In this document: piece after piece, positions 17,501 through 20,962 of the stretch | How positions within the stretch are numbered: the stretch's first letter is position 1 | Layout of the letters: every line of letters starts with the position of its first letter | Origin: CALLVY01 sp937899855 | GTDB taxonomy: Bacteria > Bacteroidota > Bacteroidia > Chitinophagales > Saprospiraceae | Length of the DNA stretch: 20,962 bases | Assembly (NCBI GenBank): GCA_039820405.1 | Contig: JBCBQC010000106.1 | Span: 1-20,962, forward strand | Direction of reading: 5' to 3' | Notes under the pieces: generated by a model | Database searches by the model: none | Told to the model about the DNA's origin: nothing | What the model saw: only the letters and a program-made list of their open reading frames with translations | Program-made: the position numbers and the translations under genes

Positions 17501-17845
17501 ATTGGTCCAGGCGGGCTGGGCGCGGATGCCACAGGTGGCGGAGATGTCGCGGAAGCGCAGGTTTCCCTCGTTGAGGTAGACCGAACTGGGGCTGTCCTGC
17601 CCGCCGAAGACCAGGTCCGGCCGGCCGTCGCGATCCAGGTCGCCCACCGCTACCCCGCTACCCGTGTAGTAGTAATCGAAGTGCCACAAAAAGCGCTCGG
17701 GCGTTTCGACCACGGTATTGGTGTGTTCGATACCGGACTGTACGGCCGGTACTTCCCGAAACAGGGGGTCCGACTGGGCCGAGGTGGGATTGGCTTGGAC
17801 AAAGAGCAAAGCAATCGCTGGCCACAAAATAGATTTGGGGATCAT
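14522..17845 (-). CDS. Exported FG-GAP/VCBS-repeat protein with ASPIC/UnbV domain (CRTAC1-like)
   Basis: A 1107-residue exported protein. The signal peptide covers about 1-23 (NPTSA|Q). Seven FG-GAP/VCBS repeats with calcium-loop motifs (such as GDLDRDGRPD, VADFNGDGWLD and ADLDGDGDLD) occupy about 60-500. An ASPIC/UnbV domain follows (about 519-602, with VEPVVHFGLG and VNWVEVRWPDGS). Seven more repeats run from about 653 to 1030, the last being VEDLDGDGRLD. Each set of seven fits one calcium-binding beta-propeller like that of integrin alpha chains. The protein should act in the periplasm or at the cell surface, probably binding carbohydrate or protein. It lacks an obvious T9SS sorting domain. 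The gene starts 30 bases after the T9SS-protein stop and ends one base before the 77-residue gene. The ligand is unknown. Confidence 0.92.
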   Translation of the reverse strand: MIPKSILWPAIALLFVQANPTSAQSDPLFREVPAVQSGIEHTNTVVETPERFLWHFDYYYTGSGVAVGDLDRDGRPDLVFGGQDSPSSVYLNEGNLRFRDISATCGIRAQPAWTNGVNLIDLNEDGWLDIYLSNGGPSEDPPVHANQLFINRGIDEKGQLQFEEAAAQYGIAGVERSIHANFFDYDRDGDLDLFVNNHTHPEFLRPARNRQLAGDAPPRERASTSSRLYRRDDTGRFEDVTASAGIENTYFGLGSSVADFNGDGWLDLYVSNDYLIPDYLWLNQGDGTFVDGIKQTMGHVSWFGMGCDLADLNNDGLEDLLVADMTPSDHVRNKMLMAPMHPSQFYSLVNEKRYIPQYMFNTLQLNLGGGQYSEVAQLSGLAQSDWTWAVLLADFDLDGHKDVLFSTGFYRDIRDNDWRLKMSAAVREKRGKISLEEVYELQQSVPSVPVPNRIFQNRGDLHFSERTQDWGLDKPTFSNGAAYADLDGDGDLDLVFNNLMHPATIYENRAVQQSPATHYLRVALSDEFRTASTLHAEVRIRQGEQVQVMTNKNVRGYASQVEPVVHFGLGAQPEVNWVEVRWPDGSRSRIDRPGVDQTLRIEKNDPAVSPVANEPDSGSPYFREAPLGIPYRHRENQFYDFEQEKLLPHRQSRLGPALATGDLNGDGLDELYLGGARGQQGELYLQRENQTFERSEQAALVSTGGYEDLDAQFVDLDGDGDLDLYVSSGGDGTFPENTRWMQDRIYLNDGRGQLTEDREALPTMHYPTATARFADWDGDGDLDLFVGGRNLPGRYPFAPPSQLLRNEAGRFVAVGPEVMPDLTALGLVTDAEWADLDGNGWLDLLVVGEWMPLVVFYQTEGRFERRDLADSQGWWYSLAKADFDGDGDTDFVVGNVGLNNKFHPSPERPLHIYTNDFDGNGTYDIVLSKDYRGEEVPVRGRQCSASQMPMLQRKFPTYRSFAEANLVDIYTPHKLDEALHLRAQTMAHVYLENDGGQLRLRPLPRMSQIAPIYDWLVEDLDGDGRLDLVAAGNNWDTEVETPRYDGGRGMILLNRPEGFVVQYHWIDTGLRLHKNLRRLARVRLGENWGLLGSNNNDRIQFYPFNRP

Positions 17846-17875
17846 GGGTACTGCAAAAATTGTGGATGCGAAAGA

Positions 17876-19087
17876 CTAATCCAGGACGTAAAACTTGCGG
17901 TGGAAGGTTTCCCCACCAATCGTGATGCTGGCAAAATAAACGCCCGCCACGAGTTCGTGGGTCTGGAAAGCCATCAGGTGTTTGCCCCGATCTTGCTGGA
18001 AACTGCTGGCCGCTACTTGGCGTCCGCGCATGTCGAAGGTCCGTACTTCCACCGGCGTATTGTTTTCCGTCAAATCCACCACCAGCGAAATGTCCTGGCC
18101 ACTCTGTACCCGATTGGGTTGGAATTCGCTGACCAGGGCCTTGTTCGCACTCACCATTACCGAGACCACCTCGGATTGGCTGACGCTGCCGTCAAAATCG
18201 GTCTGCGAGAGGCGGTAGTACAAAATGGCGGCCTGCGGTAGGGTCTCGTCGATGAGTTGGTAGTCCTTGCTCTGGGTGGTGGTACCGGAGCCATCGATCC
18301 AGCCGACTTTGTGAAAGTCTTTGCCGTTGGTACTGCGCTCCACCTGGAAGCCCATGTTCTCGATCTCGGTCAGGGTTTTCCACTGGAGGACGACCTGGTC
18401 GTCGACAAAATTGGCCTCAAACTGCACCAACTCCACGGGTAGGACGCCGCCGATGCTGCTGCAAAAGCCTACGATGCCTAGGTTGTCGTCCACATTATCC
18501 ACTCCGGAGATGGACAGATCTACCGTCACATCGCCCGCATTGTCAAAGTCGAGGAAGAAAAAACCGTAGTTAAAATTGCCATCCCCGTCCCAATCGCAGC
18601 GGACGCCCACAAAGCCGGATACCGGCGGACCGGGCCAAACGCCACCCTGGATGTCGAGCGCTCCGTAGCCGTGCGTCGATCCGTAGTAATTCAGGGCCTC
18701 ACGGGACAGGAAATTTTGTGCGGGCAGGTAAATGCTGGTGGCCAACTGATCGGGCGCGGCGGCGGACTGAAATACCGAGGTGTAGCCGTTCCAGCCATTG
18801 CCGGTATCTACGGCTACGCTACAGGCATTGTTGTTGAGGGTAAACCAGAGGCGCACATTGTCATCCACCTGAAACTCGGGCGTACCATCGTTGTCGATGT
18901 CAATAAAGGCAAAGTTGGGATTTTCGGTGACCGTACCCGCGTTGCACTGGGCTAGGGCCGTCTCGTTGGCCAGGAGGGCCAGGGGAGCCATCACCACCAC
19001 TTTCATCGCCAGATTAGCGTCCTGGGTATGGTCTAATTGCTGAGCACAATAAGCTCGGATTTTGTCGTTAAGGGTTACTTTTTTCAT
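17876..19087 (-). CDS. Secreted protein with type IX sorting domain
   Basis: A 403-residue protein exported by Sec and then T9SS. The N-terminal signal has an unusually long charged part (about 29 residues), then a hydrophobic core at 30-40 and a likely cut at ALA46|Q. The second Met (M28, codon ending at 19006) would give a conventional signal, but long N-regions occur in T9SS cargo of related bacteria. About 47-215 is a unique region with calcium-loop-like acidic motifs (DIDNDGTPEF, DWDGDGNFNY). About 218-315 is the fibronectin-like segment common in Bacteroidota (LPVELVQFEANFVDDQVVLQ to YYRLSQTDFDGS). The last 75 residues form a type A sorting domain ending GVYFASITIGGETF...FYVLD. It is first in the operon with the double-propeller protein, behind a -7 element. 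The function of the unique region is not recognised. Confidence 0.9.
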   Translation of the reverse strand: MKKVTLNDKIRAYCAQQLDHTQDANLAMKVVVMAPLALLANETALAQCNAGTVTENPNFAFIDIDNDGTPEFQVDDNVRLWFTLNNNACSVAVDTGNGWNGYTSVFQSAAAPDQLATSIYLPAQNFLSREALNYYGSTHGYGALDIQGGVWPGPPVSGFVGVRCDWDGDGNFNYGFFFLDFDNAGDVTVDLSISGVDNVDDNLGIVGFCSSIGGVLPVELVQFEANFVDDQVVLQWKTLTEIENMGFQVERSTNGKDFHKVGWIDGSGTTTQSKDYQLIDETLPQAAILYYRLSQTDFDGSVSQSEVVSVMVSANKALVSEFQPNRVQSGQDISLVVDLTENNTPVEVRTFDMRGRQVAASSFQQDRGKHLMAFQTHELVAGVYFASITIGGETFHRKFYVLD

Positions 19088-19124
19088 AAGGTCTGAAGGT
19101 TAAAAGAGTACTAAGTCGTTTCCA

Positions 19125-19132
19125 CAAAACTA
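19125..19132 (-). promoter_or_regulatory. -7 promoter element of the T9SS/propeller/sulfotransferase operon
   Basis: The minus strand reads TAGTTTTG, an exact TAnnTTTG match, 37 bases before the ATG at 19087. No good -33 TTTG is found at the usual distance. It lies after the terminator of the toxin gene, so this operon seems to have its own promoter. Confidence 0.45.
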
Positions 19133-19208
19133 GGGCAAGCCCCCGCCCAGCGGGAGTAATATTGATTAAAATAAGTAGATTATTGTTCATTTTAGGGGTG
19201 TTTGCCCC

Positions 19209-19247
19209 AAAAAAAGGTGGATTACCCCGAAAATCGGGGCAATCCAC
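19209..19247 (-). terminator. Strong intrinsic terminator of the tcA gene
   Basis: On the minus strand the stem is GTGGATT / AATCCAC (7 bp) and CCCCGA / TCGGGG (6 bp), separated by one mismatch, with a three-base loop. After the stem comes one C and then seven T. It lies 32 bases beyond the toxin gene stop. This separates the toxin transcript from the T9SS operon downstream. Confidence 0.9.
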
Positions 19248-19278
19248 TTCAGACATATGTAATAGATACGACTCAGTT

Positions 19279-20962
19279 CTATTGGGCTTTCTGCCAGTCG
19301 GTGATGACGTTCCCGCGGAAAATAGAATCCCCCACCAGCGCGGAGTAACGCACCGTCACGATGATATCGCTGATGTCGAGGCTGTTTTTCCGCTCCGACG
19401 CGATGTAGTCATCCAGATCGCTGATGTAGAGGTTCCACGAGGAGATGGCACCGGTACCTTCAAAAGGCAGGTAGCGAGCATCCTGGAGGTTGGGGGTAAA
19501 CATCCCCGTATCGTCCAGACCCTTCGACAGGGCCACTTGCGTGCAAGGTGCGGGAATCGAACGGGCCTCCGTACCCGAGGGGGCGCTAAAGTTAATCAGC
19601 TTATCTCCCACGGCGAGCAAGGCATTCGTCGCGGTGGCGTCCTCCGTATCCTGAACGATGACCACGTTGGCATTCTGCTTAAGGATGGCGTGAATATCCT
19701 GGTAGGGCCCCAGCAAGGTGGGGATGGATACCGAAATATTCTTGATCAGGCGGCAGTACTGTCCCGGATAATCGCCATCGAATAGACTTTCGTTGAGGGT
19801 AAAGTCCAGGCCGTAGTTGCTGCCATCCTTGGAGTTCATCTGATCGCTGACGTACTCGGAGAAGGTGTATTTATCCGCATACTCATCGAGCAAGAGACTG
19901 GCCAGCGAGACGGTTTTGGTGATTTCCATCCGGCGCGTATCGGCGTCCATATAGCTCTTCTCCAGCAAATTCAGCGAGTGAATCAGCGGTTCGGCGGCCA
20001 TCAGGCCCTCGTAGGTGCTGTTCCAGGTATTGGCATTGACGATGTTGAGGCTGCCCATGACCAAACCCTTCTCGTACTCGTAAGCCGATTGGGCCTGCTG
20101 GGCGACCTGCACCGCTAGCTTGTAAGATTGGTAATACAGCTGGGTCAGCTGTCCTTTCATCCACTGGTACAAGTCCTCGTTGGTAAACTTGGTCTGGTAG
20201 AAGTTCAGCACCGTAGCGTTCTGCTCGATCTGCTTTTCGGTGATGGCGTACTCCTGCTGGGCCATGGCGTAGCGCGTATTGGCCGCGTCGAGCTGTTGGG
20301 CCAGGTTGTCGAGCTGATTATCCGCCTGTTGTACCTGGTAGGTCCACTCGTCGCGCCGGCGGTGGTAGCCCGCCTCCGTCTTCTCCGTACTGGAGATAAA
20401 CTGGAAGGTCTGCGCCATCGAGCTGTAGGCCCCGGATACGGCCGCGACCGCTTTACCAAATTGCTCGCCACCGTCGGAAAAGCCGAAGATGTCGGGTAGC
20501 AGGTAGGGCACCACCGAGGCGTAGTGGTAAATGGTGGCGATGGCCTGGAACTCGGAGGCATCGATGTCGGCCATATTGGCCAGTACTTCCAGGTTACTGC
20601 CCTTGATCGTCTCGCGGAAGTCAAAGCTTTCGGTCAGATCGGTCGTCGCATCGGTCAGGCTGAGCTGATCGTTTTTGGTACTCTGGATGCCCGACTGGGT
20701 GTAGTTGAGCAAGCCCTGGTAGTACACCTTGGTGAGCAGCGCCGACTTGACGGAGGCTTGGAGGCTATCGACCTGGTTTTTGGCGGCGTCGATTTGATCT
20801 TGCTTGACCTCCAGGTTCATGTTGAGGATGGTCCCCTCCTGCTTGGTCCGCAGTTGGGCCAGGGCCTCGGCGTCCTTTTGTTGCATGACCGCCAGTAGTT
20901 CCTGCCCAAACTGGTGGACCTGATTGGCGAAGGCTTGGGCCCGCTGCAAATGGACGTAGAAG
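19279..20962 (-). CDS. Tc toxin TcA subunit, C-terminal part (5' end outside the window)
   Basis: The frame runs open off the right edge; 560 C-terminal residues are visible of a family usually about 2,500 long, so no start is assigned. Motifs match Photorhabdus TcdA1 in order: a coiled stretch with KDAEALAQLRTKQE and YYQGL, the channel-region segment VVPYLLPDIFGFSDGGEQFG (about 150-170), RRRDEWTYQ, NEDLYQWMKGQL, TWNSTYEGLMAAEPLIHSLN, then KTVSLA. The TcB-binding domain follows: IKNISVSIPTLLGPYQDIHA (about 406-425), YLPFEGTGAISSWNL and LDISDIIVTVRYSA. About 18 residues extend past the point where TcdA1 ends. TcA pentamers bind target cells and form the syringe-like channel that injects the TcB-TcC effector. 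A strong terminator follows, so partner genes, if linked, lie upstream beyond the window. Confidence 0.93.
   Translation of the reverse strand, partial: FYVHLQRAQAFANQVHQFGQELLAVMQQKDAEALAQLRTKQEGTILNMNLEVKQDQIDAAKNQVDSLQASVKSALLTKVYYQGLLNYTQSGIQSTKNDQLSLTDATTDLTESFDFRETIKGSNLEVLANMADIDASEFQAIATIYHYASVVPYLLPDIFGFSDGGEQFGKAVAAVSGAYSSMAQTFQFISSTEKTEAGYHRRRDEWTYQVQQADNQLDNLAQQLDAANTRYAMAQQEYAITEKQIEQNATVLNFYQTKFTNEDLYQWMKGQLTQLYYQSYKLAVQVAQQAQSAYEYEKGLVMGSLNIVNANTWNSTYEGLMAAEPLIHSLNLLEKSYMDADTRRMEITKTVSLASLLLDEYADKYTFSEYVSDQMNSKDGSNYGLDFTLNESLFDGDYPGQYCRLIKNISVSIPTLLGPYQDIHAILKQNANVVIVQDTEDATATNALLAVGDKLINFSAPSGTEARSIPAPCTQVALSKGLDDTGMFTPNLQDARYLPFEGTGAISSWNLYISDLDDYIASERKNSLDISDIIVTVRYSALVGDSIFRGNVITDWQKAQ

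Noticed and set aside
14522..17845. The FG-GAP/VCBS protein as the TcB partner of the adjacent TcA toxin, since TcB also has propeller repeats.
   Set aside because: It has an ASPIC/UnbV domain and no SpvB, TcdB-middle or RHS motifs, and a strong terminator separates it from tcA.
17246..18241. 331-residue open frame on the + strand spanning two genes.
   Set aside because: It runs antisense across the propeller and T9SS genes and the gap between them; no family features.
20947..20949. TTG as the start of the toxin gene.
   Set aside because: The frame stays open to the window edge, and the protein begins in the middle of the TcA helical region, so the true start is outside.

Overview
The window looks like a chromosomal segment of a Bacteroidota bacterium, probably a relatively GC-rich member of the Saprospiria (Lewinella-like). 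The evidence is a type IX secretion (T9SS) C-terminal sorting domain, a TonB-dependent receptor with an N-terminal carboxypeptidase-regulatory-like domain, an ABC-2 permease fused to an M1-peptidase-like domain, and exact matches to the Bacteroidota -7 promoter element TAnnTTTG. The lineage is an inference from gene content. No rRNA, tRNA, insertion sequence or phage gene was seen.

Left edge (1-374): the leader-distal end of a CRISPR array with four intact 29-nt repeats and a decayed terminal repeat, without cas genes in view. It is followed by a C-rich stretch whose minus strand is a strong G-quadruplex candidate, abutting the stop codon of the next operon.

Iron-uptake-like locus (374-8187): a minus-strand operon encodes a TonB-dependent receptor, an ABC ATPase and a permease whose periplasmic M1-like domain has lost its zinc motif. 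A PchR-like AraC regulator is divergently transcribed. The layout resembles siderophore-responsive uptake loci, but no siderophore biosynthesis gene is visible.

Middle (8188-11483): a thioredoxin-reductase-like flavoprotein preceded by a perfect 16-bp-arm palindrome, a His-motif-rich TPR lipoprotein, and a convergent 116-residue orphan.

Operon 11720-19087 (minus): a T9SS-secreted protein, a 1107-residue exported protein with two sets of seven FG-GAP/VCBS repeats flanking an ASPIC/UnbV domain, an unrecognised 77-residue protein, and a fusion of alkaline-phosphatase-superfamily phosphodiesterase, TPR and sulfotransferase domains. Spacings of 30, 1 and 14 bases suggest co-expression. It pairs exported surface proteins with a cytoplasmic enzyme that may both add sulfate and hydrolyse phosphate or sulfate esters. 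This is the best candidate for an undescribed functional unit.

Right edge (19209-20962): the 3' part of a Tc-toxin TcA subunit, including the end of the channel region and the TcB-binding domain. It ends in a textbook intrinsic terminator; the rest of the gene and any TcB/TcC partners lie beyond the window.
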